From assembly GCA_947498455.1 (NCBI GenBank), contig CANMKK010000009.1, positions 1-64,000 of the forward strand: a stretch of 64,000 bases of DNA. The letters run 5' to 3'. Positions within the stretch are counted from its first letter, which is position 1. Each line of letters opens with the position of its first letter. A model generated the notes under the pieces. That model was not told the DNA's origin, made no database searches, and saw nothing but the letters and a program-made list of their open reading frames with translations. This DNA is from an uncultured Aquimarina sp. (GTDB taxonomy: Bacteria; Bacteroidota; Bacteroidia; Flavobacteriales; Flavobacteriaceae). This document shows positions 17,688-27,013 of this stretch, one piece after another. The position numbers and the translations under genes were made by a program.

Positions 17688-18062
17688 TTATTTTAATACT
17701 TCTAAAGAATTTACTTTGGCAATAGAATCACAATTAGCAATTAACAATCCAATTGTTTGTTCTTTAGTAGTTCCTTCTATAAAATAGGTTTTACAAGAGT
17801 CCAGTTTAGTATCACTTTTACCAAAATCAACACTTCCTTCCTTGAGTATTTTAGAAATATCCGCAGTGTCGATTGCATATCGGGTCATTGAAGCTGTCGC
17901 TTTTTCAGAAAAAACACGTTCTTTAATTCTAATATTTTTTAGTACCCGGGCATTTGGACTATAATCACATGAGGTTTTCTTACCTCCTAGAAAAAAGAAC
18001 AGAAGAAACAATCCTATTATAAATCCAAAAAAATAAAACCCAAATCTATGTGCCAGTTTCAT
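17688..18062 (-). CDS. Membrane-anchored protein, DUF4258-like
   Basis: 124 residues. One N-terminal membrane segment (about 8-25) is followed by GGKKTSCDYSPNARVLKNI and a domain ending in repeated beta strands. This layout matches small flavobacterial proteins annotated as DUF4258, which commonly sit beside alanine dehydrogenase, as here (85 bp downstream of ald). The function is unknown. The domain assignment is from memory of the family and should be regarded as moderate. Confidence 0.6.
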   Translation of the reverse strand: MKLAHRFGFYFFGFIIGLFLLFFFLGGKKTSCDYSPNARVLKNIRIKERVFSEKATASMTRYAIDTADISKILKEGSVDFGKSDTKLDSCKTYFIEGTTKEQTIGLLIANCDSIAKVNSLEVLK

Positions 18063-18147
18063 GCAGTCGTCTTAACAAAAATTAGGGCTCAAATGTACGT
18101 AAAGTTTTAGAGTTAAAAGCGCTAAGAATTCAAAGCTTTTATATCAT

Positions 18148-19347
18148 TTACATAATTAATAAATTAATGTCGCGATATGATAGATCAAACCAATCGGCTA
18201 TTGATTTATTAGTCAGAATTCCATGATAAAAATACAAACCGTTTTTTAAACCTCTATCAAAGCGTACTGTATTTTCAATCCCACCTTCTTCTCCTATTTG
18301 CAATAAATAGGGGGTAAAAATATTACTGATCGAAAGAGAGGATGTTTTTGCATATTTAGATGGAATATTGGGTACACAGTAGTGTACAACCCCATGTTTT
18401 GTAAATGTGGGATGATCATGGGAAGTGACATCACTTGTTTCAAAACACCCACCCATATCAATACTAACATCAATAATGATAGCACCGGTTTTCATACGTT
18501 CTACCATGGTTTCAGATACAATAATAGGAGAACGATCTTTACCTCTTACCGCTCCAATTACTACATCAGATCTTCTTAGTGCTTTTAGTAAATTTTTTGG
18601 CTGTATTGTAGATGTGTATAAAGGTCTGCCAACATTGGTTTGTAGGCAACGTAGCTTAGTAATAGAATTATCAAATACTTTCACATTAGCACCTAATCCG
18701 ATAGCCGACCTTGCAGCGAATTCCCCTACTGTTCCAGCTCCAATAATTACCACTTCTGCGGGTGGAACACCACTGATATTACCCATCATTAATCCAGAAC
18801 CTACCAAAGTATCACTCATGATCTCAGAAGCAATCAATACAGCGGCTGTACCTGCTATTTCACTTAAAGCACGAACGGCTGGATAAGCACCATCACTATC
18901 TCTAATAAATTCAAAACCTAAAGCAGTGATTCTCTTTTTTGCTAATTCCTGAAAAAACTTTTTAGATTGTGTTTTTAACTGTAAAGCAGAAATTAATACA
19001 GTTTGAGGGTTGATATGTTCAAGCTCTTCTAATGAAGGCGGTTCAACTTTTAGGATTATTGGACATCCAAATACTTTCTTAGTATCATTCGTGATTTCCG
19101 CACCAGCTTCACTATATTCACGATCTGTAAAACTAGCTCCAAGTCCAGCATTAGTTTCTATTAGTACCTGATGACCATTATTAGTAAGAGCAGCAACCGC
19201 ATCTGGTGTAAGGCATACACGTTTCTCTTGATAACTAGTTTCTCTAGGTATTCCAATAAATAATTTTCCTTTTTTTCGTGCTACTTCAATCATTTCCTCC
19301 TGTGGCAGGAGTTGTTCTTTTGTAAAAGGAGAGGTTGGTTTACTCAT
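18148..19347 (-). CDS. ald: Alanine dehydrogenase
   Basis: 399 residues, related to NAD-dependent alanine dehydrogenase and the alpha subunit of transhydrogenase; it interconverts L-alanine and pyruvate plus ammonia. The N-terminal catalytic part carries GIPRET and EKRVCLTPDAV, and VVIIGAGTVGEFAARSA (about residues 199-215) is the Rossmann motif. The chain is slightly longer than the classic 370 because of an N-terminal extension (MSKPTSPFTKEQ) common in this phylum. The gene is transcribed toward the DUF4258-like gene and probably with it. Confidence 0.88.
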   Translation of the reverse strand: MSKPTSPFTKEQLLPQEEMIEVARKKGKLFIGIPRETSYQEKRVCLTPDAVAALTNNGHQVLIETNAGLGASFTDREYSEAGAEITNDTKKVFGCPIILKVEPPSLEELEHINPQTVLISALQLKTQSKKFFQELAKKRITALGFEFIRDSDGAYPAVRALSEIAGTAAVLIASEIMSDTLVGSGLMMGNISGVPPAEVVIIGAGTVGEFAARSAIGLGANVKVFDNSITKLRCLQTNVGRPLYTSTIQPKNLLKALRRSDVVIGAVRGKDRSPIIVSETMVERMKTGAIIIDVSIDMGGCFETSDVTSHDHPTFTKHGVVHYCVPNIPSKYAKTSSLSISNIFTPYLLQIGEEGGIENTVRFDRGLKNGLYFYHGILTNKSIADWFDLSYRDINLLIM

Positions 19348-19924
19348 TTGTGTGGTATTGTATCTTTCAAATTACGAATAAAAAAAAATAGAATGCAAAT
19401 GTAATTCAATATGGAATTACAAGAATTGTTTGAAAAAGTATTCTAACAATGAAAAAAGAAGAAGAGTGAATGAGTGTAAAACTATTTTTATGACCTGCAT
19501 AAATTTAACATTATATTAATTAATTTATTGGCACCGCCAAAGGGTATAATACCCCGAGGCTTGCCTCGAAATAGAAAATTTGTTTCTAACGAATGCCTCG
19601 CGGTCTTGCCCCGAGATAGTTTACTTAAAATCAATATTTACAAGTATTCAGTTTATTTAGAAAATATCATTTACTTTTTTAATTATTGCATATCTAAATT
19701 ATACCATTCTCAAATGAAATTACCGACTAAAATTGTTTCTTTTTAGTACATGTGTCAAAATAAAATGCATCGATAAGGCTTCTTTGACTTAGCTAAGGAC
19801 AAGTACTATATCTAAATTTTCACTTTAATCCGAACTAAATAAAAATCAATTCAGGTTCTGTTAATTCTATATAAAAACGAGTATTAATGCTAAAATGTTG
19901 CAATGCCATTATATAGAAGGTCTT
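19348..19924. other. Long intergenic region with REP-like palindromes
   Basis: 577 bases with no convincing gene. A frame at 19528-19746 runs straight through palindromes and is rejected. A GC-richer island at 19541-19620 stands out in AT-rich DNA; the rest is featureless. Confidence 0.5.
19541..19616. repeat. REP-like cluster of short palindromes
   Basis: GGGTA/TACCC (19542-19546, 19550-19554), a perfect CGAGGC-TT-GCCTCG (19555-19568), and a third stem around 19597-19615 (CTCGCGG with CCCCGAG, one mismatch) occur within 76 bp. Such bunched GC-rich dyads are typical of repetitive extragenic palindromes; only one cluster is present in this window. Confidence 0.5.
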
Positions 19925-20087
19925 ATACGATTTACGGATGATAATTTCGTAAAAATAATTACAAAGATTTTTCGCTAGATTGATGAATCAAATTAAAGAA
20001 TAGCCATAGCTATTGTTTAATTTTATGAAGAAAATATAGTAGAAAAAGAATGTGATTAGATGCGAAATTTTTATTCGTAAATCGTAT
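19925..20087. mobile_element. MITE-like repeat, copy 2 (diverged)
   Basis: 163 bp with the same ends as copy 1: ATACGATTTACGGAT at 19925-19939 and ATTCGTAAATCGTAT at 20073-20087. The central palindrome AATAGCCATAGCTATT is kept, while the flanking interior has drifted. Same orientation as the other two copies. Lies just downstream of the large secreted protein gene. Confidence 0.6.
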
Positions 20088-20102
20088 TAATCCAGAATAG
20101 TC

Positions 20103-20145
20103 AAAAAAGCAAACCTTTCAAACTTAAAAATCTGAAAAGGTTTGC
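20103..20145 (-). terminator. Intrinsic terminator of the large T9SS cargo gene
   Basis: A 10-bp stem GCAAACCTTT (20109-20118) with AAAGGTTTGC (20136-20145), followed on the minus strand by six T (complement of 20103-20108), 25 bp past the stop codon. Confidence 0.75.
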
Positions 20146-20169
20146 TCCAATGAAAGTTGAAAAAAGGTA

Positions 20170-22821
20170 TTAATGTTTTATAAACTTTTTAAAGTAAGTG
20201 CCATTTTCATCTTTAAGAGCCATAAAATAAGCTCCCGTACTTAATTCTTTAACATCTACTTCTATTACTTTAGTATTATTACTATATAATTTTTTCACTT
20301 GCTTTCCAGCAAAATTATAGATTGAAACTTCTCCATTAGTTGCGTTATTTTTGGTAATTGTTATTATACTTTTACCTATAGGCAATGGATTAGGGTATAA
20401 TATGAAGGCATTATCTTTTATAAAATAATCATTTGTACCTAAAACACTTTCATGATAAGCCGAAATACCAAAAGTACCATTTGTGTTTTCATTTAAATAA
20501 TCGTGTACTCTAATTAGAAGTAAATCGTTTTCAGATCCTTCTATAGTTATTTTTCGGGATTCAGAACAACCAACATAGATTAAATTGCTAGGATCGCCGT
20601 AATACACGGAAATAACAGCAACAATTCCAGGTAGATTACTTACAAATGATGTTTCTATATTAATTTCTCCACTCTGTGGTATTTTTGTTTCAAACCATAC
20701 ATCTTTTTCTACCGTAGAAATTCCACAATTTTCAGGTGCTGAAAGTCCCGAAGGTGTATATTCTGTTATGGAAATATATTTTTGTTGCTCTTCAGGATTT
20801 CCTCCGGTTATTAAATTAATTGGATTATCCGGAGTATTTCCTATGGGGCCAGATATACTTGTGTAAACAGATAACTGATAACTTCCAGAACTATTTTTAT
20901 TATCAACAGCTCGAACATAGAGTATTTTACCAGGCTCACCTTCTATGATTACTTTAGAAAAATCATCTTCTCCTAAAGAAGATCCACAATCGATAACTGT
21001 AAGAGAAGTGCAGTTTCCTTCGTAAACCATTAAATCAGTATCATCTACAATATCAGAATTGGATTTAGTCTCTATAAATACATGTCCTGTATTAGGAATT
21101 GTTACACTGTACCATATGTCATTAGCAGTATAAGCATCACACGAATTTTCATAAGAAGGTGTTGCATTATAATTAGTGGCAATAATAGCATTTTCCTCAA
21201 AATTACTACCAACATTTAGAGTAATTGCTGTTTCACATAAATTGTTATCTGGAGTAGGAGGGGGCGTTATAACATCATCATTAAAAGCAAATAAACCTGT
21301 ATAATGACGAGAATCCCAAGAAGTTATTACAAAATTATTTAAAACCAGTTTTTTGTTAGAACCATCAATATCCATTTCAAAAATTGAATTCGATTGTTTT
21401 ACATATATTTTATCGTTGGTAATGGATAGTTTTTCATAGTAAGAATTTGCATCATACTCGATATACTCTTCACTATTAGTAGTTAAATTGTACCTAAAAA
21501 CTCCATCGAAAATCCCATAAAAGTCAAAGTTGTAATAAACAAAATCATTATTATTTGCAATATCTACACTGCTATAATCTGTAATTATTTCTGAACCATC
21601 TGTTGATGTTGTTGATTGATCTATGTGTTTAACTTTAAAAATATTATTAACCTCCCTTTTATCCCATTCTTTCCAATACAATCTTGTTTCGGTAAGCGCA
21701 AGATGAGTTACTATAACATCATTTGGTATTGTATAGATATTATAGATATATAATGATCCTATTTCATATTTGTACAATATATCATTCTGAATAAAAAAAA
21801 AGGTATTGGTATCTTCATTGTACACAAAATTTTCTATATCACCGAATGAACCAGTCCTATCAAAAAATATTCCTTCATAATTCCCCTCATAGTCATATGA
21901 TTTTATGCGTTGCCCATATGATACTAGAATGTTTGTATTTGTAAAATCCAAAAAAGAATCTTCATTGATTTGTGATGAAGCCATTTGATAATCGTCATAA
22001 CGAATTTGACTTCCTTTAGTATAAAAAACTTTACCATTAACTGAATACAAATTACTAAATGAAGGGGTGCCATATTCTCTAGTTTCGACTATAAATCTTT
22101 CATCAGAATTAATACTATAACTTACAAGATCATCACCCAAAATGAAATCGATAAAATCATTTCCTAAAGAAGAAGAAGAAGCACTAATACTGGAGCCTCT
22201 ACTAAATGATACCCCTAATTGTATCTCCTGAGTTTCTGAACCAAATAGATTAGAGCTGTTGAATGGAGGAAACTCACCTTCATTATCAGGAAGCCAATAA
22301 ATTCTGGTATTACTAAGAGCAAAACTACTCACTGAGGGAATTACTACTTGTAGATTAGAACCGTCTAAATTGATATTGAATAAATTATTGGACAAATCAC
22401 TTAGAAAATAAATTTTTTCATTTTCACGATTAAATTCAATTTTTATGAATGAATCCGAATTTGATAATTGATATACAGTTTGTAATGTTGTAGAGGCCAA
22501 ATCATAACTAAAAATTTCATTATCTCTTGAGAAATATATTAAGTTATTGTGCATAAATATTTCATCTCCATTAGCCTCATCTGTTAATAATTCTACTTTT
22601 TCATTATCTAAATAGAATACACCTTCATCATTAATCCAATAAAGCGTTTGATCATAATATTCAAATTCAGATATATTACTAATTTGGTTAAGTATAGTTT
22701 TCGTATCTCCATTGATAGAATTTCCTTCACTAAGACCTGTTTTTGAGCCATATAAGAATTTAGTCTGTGATATAGTTATTTGAAAAAATAATAAAGAAAG
22801 AATAAGTAGTTTGTTTTTCAT
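20170..22821 (-). CDS. Large secreted T9SS cargo protein with propeller-like and repeated beta domains
   Basis: 883 residues. Signal peptide 1-19. Residues about 25-510 contain recurring YWINDEG / IYFLSD / IYWLPDNE strands like a beta-propeller (DUF5050-like). Two repeats of about 120 residues follow (about 525-655 and 665-780), each with a CETAITLNVG-type opening, a DIWYSVTIPNTG or DVWFETKIPQSG strand and a VYEGNC or VYYGDP turn, resembling bacterial pre-peptidase C-terminal domains. The end (YPNPLPIGKS ... GAYFMAL ... KKFIKH) is a type A T9SS sorting domain. Role unknown; probably surface or secreted binding. The gene is bracketed by copies 2 and 3 of the MITE-like repeat. Confidence 0.8.
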   Translation of the reverse strand: MKNKLLILSLLFFQITISQTKFLYGSKTGLSEGNSINGDTKTILNQISNISEFEYYDQTLYWINDEGVFYLDNEKVELLTDEANGDEIFMHNNLIYFSRDNEIFSYDLASTTLQTVYQLSNSDSFIKIEFNRENEKIYFLSDLSNNLFNINLDGSNLQVVIPSVSSFALSNTRIYWLPDNEGEFPPFNSSNLFGSETQEIQLGVSFSRGSSISASSSSLGNDFIDFILGDDLVSYSINSDERFIVETREYGTPSFSNLYSVNGKVFYTKGSQIRYDDYQMASSQINEDSFLDFTNTNILVSYGQRIKSYDYEGNYEGIFFDRTGSFGDIENFVYNEDTNTFFFIQNDILYKYEIGSLYIYNIYTIPNDVIVTHLALTETRLYWKEWDKREVNNIFKVKHIDQSTTSTDGSEIITDYSSVDIANNNDFVYYNFDFYGIFDGVFRYNLTTNSEEYIEYDANSYYEKLSITNDKIYVKQSNSIFEMDIDGSNKKLVLNNFVITSWDSRHYTGLFAFNDDVITPPPTPDNNLCETAITLNVGSNFEENAIIATNYNATPSYENSCDAYTANDIWYSVTIPNTGHVFIETKSNSDIVDDTDLMVYEGNCTSLTVIDCGSSLGEDDFSKVIIEGEPGKILYVRAVDNKNSSGSYQLSVYTSISGPIGNTPDNPINLITGGNPEEQQKYISITEYTPSGLSAPENCGISTVEKDVWFETKIPQSGEINIETSFVSNLPGIVAVISVYYGDPSNLIYVGCSESRKITIEGSENDLLLIRVHDYLNENTNGTFGISAYHESVLGTNDYFIKDNAFILYPNPLPIGKSIITITKNNATNGEVSIYNFAGKQVKKLYSNNTKVIEVDVKELSTGAYFMALKDENGTYFKKFIKH

Positions 22822-23079
22822 AAGATGGTGTTTTTTGATTATTTACATTAAGGTGTTATATATTAATGTAATGAAGAAGCAAAATGTTACACTCATTTTA
22901 AATGTTTTTACTTTTTGTATGTAAATAGTATTAATTACTCATTTTGGGGTAATTCTCTGAAGTTTGCCCAGAAATTCAAAAAAATATCCGTTGGATTCTT
23001 ATAAGTAATTGATTAACTGTGTTGTTTTGATATAGGAGATTGATTTATAAAAAAAAATACGATTTCAATTTTATGTATT
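22822..23079. other. Upstream region of the large cargo gene
   Basis: 258 AT-rich bases that must include the leftward promoter. No clear consensus box pair is recognised. Near its right end lies an incomplete ATACGATTT match (about 23057-23065), possibly a truncated repeat end. Confidence 0.3.
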
Positions 23080-23265
23080 ATACGATTTATGGATAAGAAG
23101 TTCGTATAAAGAGTTTGAATTATTTTGTATTAGATTAAGGTATAAAATTAAAGAATAGCCATTTGTGCTGAGCTACGTCCGAAGTATAGCTATTGTTGAT
23201 TTTATAACGTAGATATGGTGCAAAAGAAACGAGATATATGCGAAATTTTTATGCGTAAATCGTAT
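23080..23265. mobile_element. MITE-like repeat, copy 3 with internal insertion
   Basis: 186 bp, ends ATACGATTTATGGAT (23080-23094) and ATGCGTAAATCGTAT (23251-23265), identical to those of copy 1. Interior nearly identical to copy 1 except that about 25 extra bases (roughly 23162-23187) split the central AATAGC/GCTATT palindrome. The insert is GC-richer and contains GTGCTGAGCTACG, itself resembling a short dispersed flavobacterial repeat. Confidence 0.7.
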
Positions 23266-23519
23266 TAAATCAAAAATCTAATATAAAATTGGCTTGTCTA
23301 TAAAAGATGTATATCATGCCGAAAAAGTTTAGTAATAAATTTGAGGTTAAAAGAGTTATGGCCAGAAATAAAAGAAACAGTATATAATAGGGAACATTAG
23401 TACTGATAGAGTATTTATAGAGGTATACTTAATAGATTTGACATCAGAATTACCAGTTGTAAATGAGGTAATTATTTATATTGTAGTATTATTCTTCTTA
23501 CAAAAAAGAATTTATACAA
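23266..23519. other. Spacer with possible decayed coding fragments
   Basis: 254 bases. Short open stretches without start codons are visible on the plus strand (for example LWPEIKETVYNREH-like, then a frame change into a stretch of about 45 codons ending at the TAA near 23528). These may be remnants of a degraded gene or chance. Nothing firm can be named. Confidence 0.2.
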
Positions 23520-23927
23520 TTAATTTTTAATCAACAATTCTCTTTGTTGATCTTCCTGTAGAGATATTTTTATTTCAGTACAATTTTCGGGTAATAGGTT
23601 TATAACTTTATCAGGCCATTCTATAAAAACCCAAGCATCCTTTTCTAAGTATTCTTCAAAACCTATGTCATAAGCTTCTTCTTCATCTTTTATTCTATAA
23701 AAGTCAAAGTGATATATCAACGTGTTTTTACTTTGATATTCATTGACTAAGGAAAAAGTAGGGCTGGAGATCACATCCTGAACCCCAAGTTGCTTACAGA
23801 TCTCTTTGATTAATGTAGTTTTTCCTATACCCATATCAGCATTAAATAATACTGTTTTATGCTTACTATTAGCGATTACTGATGCTGCCGTTTCTGTAAG
23901 ATTATATAAAGAGTATGTTATTGTCAT
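23520..23927 (-). CDS. tsaE: tRNA threonylcarbamoyladenosine biosynthesis ATPase TsaE
   Basis: 135 residues from ATG 23925-23927 (MTITYSLYN). A longer frame reaches 24014, but its extra 29 residues are hydrophobic and non-homologous, so the inner start is chosen. The Walker A is ADMGIGKTT (30-38), with Ala where Gly is usual; SPTFSLVNEY (55-64), HFDFYR (73-78) and FIEWPDK (101-107) are TsaE hallmarks. TsaE acts with TsaB and TsaD to make the t6A base of ANN-reading tRNAs. It lies downstream of porX in the same direction, 126 bp away. Confidence 0.93.
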   Translation of the reverse strand: MTITYSLYNLTETAASVIANSKHKTVLFNADMGIGKTTLIKEICKQLGVQDVISSPTFSLVNEYQSKNTLIYHFDFYRIKDEEEAYDIGFEEYLEKDAWVFIEWPDKVINLLPENCTEIKISLQEDQQRELLIKN

Positions 23928-24053
23928 AAGTAATTCTGATAGCTTTTTTTGCAAAAATAGGATTAAAAATAAACAAAGTGCAGCCTCTTGTATCAATTTT
24001 AAAAGAAGCTGCACCTTATTCGTTTAGTAATTACCCTATATGTTTAATCAAAA

Positions 24054-25601
24054 CTACCTTGGATTGAGTACTACAAATGGTATAATCATTTCTTCAAGCG
24101 AAACACCTCCATGTTGATAGGTATTTCTATAATAACTTACATAATGATTATAGTTATTAGGATATGCAAAGAAATAATCTCCTTTGGCAAAAATAAAGGA
24201 ACTACTCATATTTATCGAAGGCAGATATATGGATTTAGGATCCGTAGCTGCTAAAACTTCTTTATTTTCATAAGTAAGACTTTTACCAGTCTTATATCTT
24301 AGATTAAGACTAGTATTTTTATCACCAATTACTTTAGAAGGGTTTTTTACATTAATTGTTCCATGGTCTGTGGTAATTAATAGTTTGAAACCCATTTGCT
24401 GTGCTTGCTGGATCATTTCCAGTAGGGGAGAATTCTTAAACCAACTCTGAGTTAATGACCTATATGATTTGTCATTAGAAGCTAATTCTTTTATTACTTC
24501 CATTTCTGTTTTACTATGCGAGAGCATATCTACAAAATTATAAACTACTACAGTAAGGTCATTATCTTTTAACCCTTTGAAATTAGCGGCAAGTGTTTTA
24601 CCTGATCTTTCATTGGTAATTTTATAATATTCATGTTTGATATTTAGACCCAACCGCTTTAATTGAGCAGTAAGGAATTCATTTTCATTCATGTTTTTTC
24701 CACCTTCATCTGTATCATCCAACCAAAGGTCAGGATGTTTTTTTTTCATCTCAGAAGGCATAAGACCAGAAAAAATAGCATTACGAGCATATTGGGTGGC
24801 AGTTGGAAGAATACTACAATAGGATATCTCTTCCTCTTTCTTATAATAATTATTTACAATAGGTTCGAAAGCTTTCCATTGATCATACCTCAAATTGTCA
24901 ATAACAATAAACAGTGTAGGCTGATCCTTGCTAATTTCCGGAACTACTTTATCTTTAAACAGTGTATGTGACATAATAGGGCCATCATAATCATTAAACC
25001 AATCTTGGTAGTTTTTATCCACAAATTTGCAGAATTGAGAATTAGCCTCCACTTTCTGAGACTCCAAAATTTCAAACATTCCTGTATCCTCAATACTTTC
25101 TAACTGTAACTCCCAATAAATAAGTTTTTGGTAGAGTTCGACCCATTCCTCATAAGAATTCACCATAGCCATATCCATTGCTATTTTTCTGAATTCTTGT
25201 TGATAATTAGAAGTAGTTTTTTCTGAAACTAATCTAGAGTTATCAAGATTCTTTTTTAGACTTAATAAAATTTGATTTGGATTCACGGGTTTGATTAGAT
25301 AATCTGCAATTTTGCTACCAATAGCTTCTTCCATGATATACTCTTCTTCACTTTTGGTAATCATAACTACAGGTAGGCTATCTTTTTTTTCTTTAATTTC
25401 TGATAATGTTTCAATACCCGATAGACCTGGCATGTTTTCATCAAGAAAAACGATATCAAAATTATTTTCATCCAAAATATCTAAAGCCTCCGTACCACTT
25501 TGGCATTTTGTGACATCATAATTTTTCTTTTCCAAGAAAAGTATATGTGGTTTTAATAAATCAATTTCATCATCTACCCAAAGAATCTTTATCTTACTCA
25601 T
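24054..25601 (-). CDS. porX: PorX, response regulator with PglZ/alkaline-phosphatase-type domain
   Basis: 515 residues. N-terminal receiver domain with the acidic pair Asp 10-Asp 11, phospho-acceptor Asp 54 (VFLDENMPG) and Lys 104 (YLIKPVNP). A helical linker follows, then a PglZ domain of the alkaline phosphatase superfamily (about 200-510) with VIDNLRYDQW, TITTDHGTI-like metal-site residues and HGGVSLEEMIIPF at the end. This architecture defines PorX, which with the kinase PorY controls T9SS gene expression in Bacteroidota and hydrolyses nucleotide signals. Several likely T9SS clients are encoded nearby. No porY in the window. Confidence 0.93.
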   Translation of the reverse strand: MSKIKILWVDDEIDLLKPHILFLEKKNYDVTKCQSGTEALDILDENNFDIVFLDENMPGLSGIETLSEIKEKKDSLPVVMITKSEEEYIMEEAIGSKIADYLIKPVNPNQILLSLKKNLDNSRLVSEKTTSNYQQEFRKIAMDMAMVNSYEEWVELYQKLIYWELQLESIEDTGMFEILESQKVEANSQFCKFVDKNYQDWFNDYDGPIMSHTLFKDKVVPEISKDQPTLFIVIDNLRYDQWKAFEPIVNNYYKKEEEISYCSILPTATQYARNAIFSGLMPSEMKKKHPDLWLDDTDEGGKNMNENEFLTAQLKRLGLNIKHEYYKITNERSGKTLAANFKGLKDNDLTVVVYNFVDMLSHSKTEMEVIKELASNDKSYRSLTQSWFKNSPLLEMIQQAQQMGFKLLITTDHGTINVKNPSKVIGDKNTSLNLRYKTGKSLTYENKEVLAATDPKSIYLPSINMSSSFIFAKGDYFFAYPNNYNHYVSYYRNTYQHGGVSLEEMIIPFVVLNPR

Positions 25602-25730
25602 CTATATGTTTTTTATTGTATATCTATAATTAACTGTTTCTTCGTTTAAAAATTACACTTTTATGTTTTAAAAATAGAACTAACATTCTGATAATACACA
25701 ATTATTAATCTATAATTGTGAATACATACA

Positions 25731-25738
25731 TATATTTG
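25731..25738 (+). promoter_or_regulatory. Candidate -7 box for the HD hydrolase gene
   Basis: TATATTTG matches TAnnTTTG 20 bases before the TTG start. An upstream TTG at 25716-25718 is closer than normal, so support is partial. Confidence 0.3.
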
Positions 25739-25758
25739 TTTCGTAAAAGTGAATAAAC

Positions 25759-26988
25759 TTGAAAAAAAGAAATAAACTCAAAATATTAAACGACCCAATT
25801 TACGGTTTTATTACGATACCTAATGAACTAATTTTTGATCTTATTGAGCATAGATATTTTCAAAGATTGAGGAGAATATCCCAAATGGGGCTCTCTTATT
25901 TAGTGTATCCTGGAGCAAATCATACTCGTTTTCATCATGCATTAGGGTGTATGCATTTGATGCAGAATGCAGTAAGAGTACTTCGTTTTAAGGGGATTGA
26001 TATTTCAGAAAAAGAAGAAGAAGCGTTATATATAGCTATTTTATTACATGATATTGGTCACGGTCCATTTTCACATGCGATGGAACATAGCATTGTAAAT
26101 GCAGTGAGTCACGAATCCATCTCATTGATGTTTATGGAAAAAATCAATGAAGAATTTAACGGGAATTTATCGTTGGCGATACAGATTTTTAAAGGAGAGT
26201 ATCATCGTAGTTTTCTTCATCAATTAATATCTAGTCAATTGGATATGGATAGATTAGATTATTTAAAGCGAGATAGTTTTTATACTGGTGTTGCAGAAGG
26301 AAATATTAATAGTGAACGATTAATTACGATGCTTACTGTAGTCAATGATAAACTAGTAGTAGAGGAAAAAGGAATCTATTCTGTAGAGAAATTTTTATTA
26401 GCTAGAAGGTTAATGTATTGGCAGGTGTATCTACATAAAACAAGTTTAGTTGCAGAAAATCTACTAATCAGAGTGTTAAAACGTGCCAAAGAACTTGTAG
26501 AAAAGGGAGTGGAACTTAAAGCCAGTAAGGCATTATCTTTCTTTTTAGAAAATAAAATAACTGACGAAAATTTTACAGAAGAAGTATTACAGACATTTTC
26601 TAAGCTGGATGATTATGACATAATGTTATCAATGAAAGAATGGGTAGATTCAGATGATTTTGTACTTAGTAAGTTATCTTCTATGATTATAAATAGAGAT
26701 CTTCTGAAAATAAAAGTTAAGAAAAAGCCTTTTAATATTGATAAAGTAGAAAAAAGGAGTATAGATTTTCAGAAACATCATAATATTACGGAAGACGAGG
26801 CTCGTTATTTTGTCTTTACAGGAGCTATTTCTAATCAAGCCTATAATGAAAATAAACAGAATATTAATATTCTGTATAAAACAAGTAAAATAGTTGATAT
26901 TGTGGTGGCTACAGATGAGTTTAATTTAAAGGCTTTATCAAAACCTGTGACTAAATATTTTATATGTTACCCAAAGCCCAAAGATTAA
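25759..26988 (+). CDS. HD-domain phosphohydrolase (TTG start)
   Basis: 409 residues beginning with TTG ([12 protein letters not shown]); the nearby GTG at 25749 is in a closed frame. The HD metal site is clear: HTRFHHALG (55-63), [16 protein letters not shown] (95-110) with His 97-Asp 98, and [15 protein letters not shown] later. This is the family of dNTP triphosphohydrolase-like and YdhJ-type proteins found in all flavobacteria; the substrate is probably a nucleotide. The stop is 25 bp before lpxD, so it may share the lpx transcript. Confidence 0.88.
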   Translation: MKKRNKLKILNDPIYGFITIPNELIFDLIEHRYFQRLRRISQMGLSYLVYPGANHTRFHHALGCMHLMQNAVRVLRFKGIDISEKEEEALYIAILLHDIGHGPFSHAMEHSIVNAVSHESISLMFMEKINEEFNGNLSLAIQIFKGEYHRSFLHQLISSQLDMDRLDYLKRDSFYTGVAEGNINSERLITMLTVVNDKLVVEEKGIYSVEKFLLARRLMYWQVYLHKTSLVAENLLIRVLKRAKELVEKGVELKASKALSFFLENKITDENFTEEVLQTFSKLDDYDIMLSMKEWVDSDDFVLSKLSSMIINRDLLKIKVKKKPFNIDKVEKRSIDFQKHHNITEDEARYFVFTGAISNQAYNENKQNINILYKTSKIVDIVVATDEFNLKALSKPVTKYFICYPKPKD

Positions 26989-26999
26989 CACATTTTTTA

Positions 27000-27007
27000 T
27001 ACTTTTG
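27000..27007 (+). promoter_or_regulatory. -7-like box at the lpxD start
   Basis: TACTTTTG fits TAnnTTTG and ends six bases before the lpxD ATG, which would make an almost leaderless message. No upstream TTG at the right distance, so it may be fortuitous, with lpxD read from the HD hydrolase promoter instead. Confidence 0.2.
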
Positions 27008-27013
27008 TTGCTA

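Noticed and set aside
18425..18886. Rightward frame of 153 codons opposite alanine dehydrogenase
   Set aside because: It is the shadow of a clearly real gene on the other strand.
19528..19746. A 72-codon rightward frame
   Set aside because: It passes through the REP-like palindromes and has no recognisable start signal or homologous pattern.
23928..24014. N-terminal extension of TsaE
   Set aside because: 29 hydrophobic residues without TsaE similarity; the inner ATG gives the family start.
24663..24971. Rightward frame of 102 codons within porX
   Set aside because: Shadow of the PglZ domain on the other strand.
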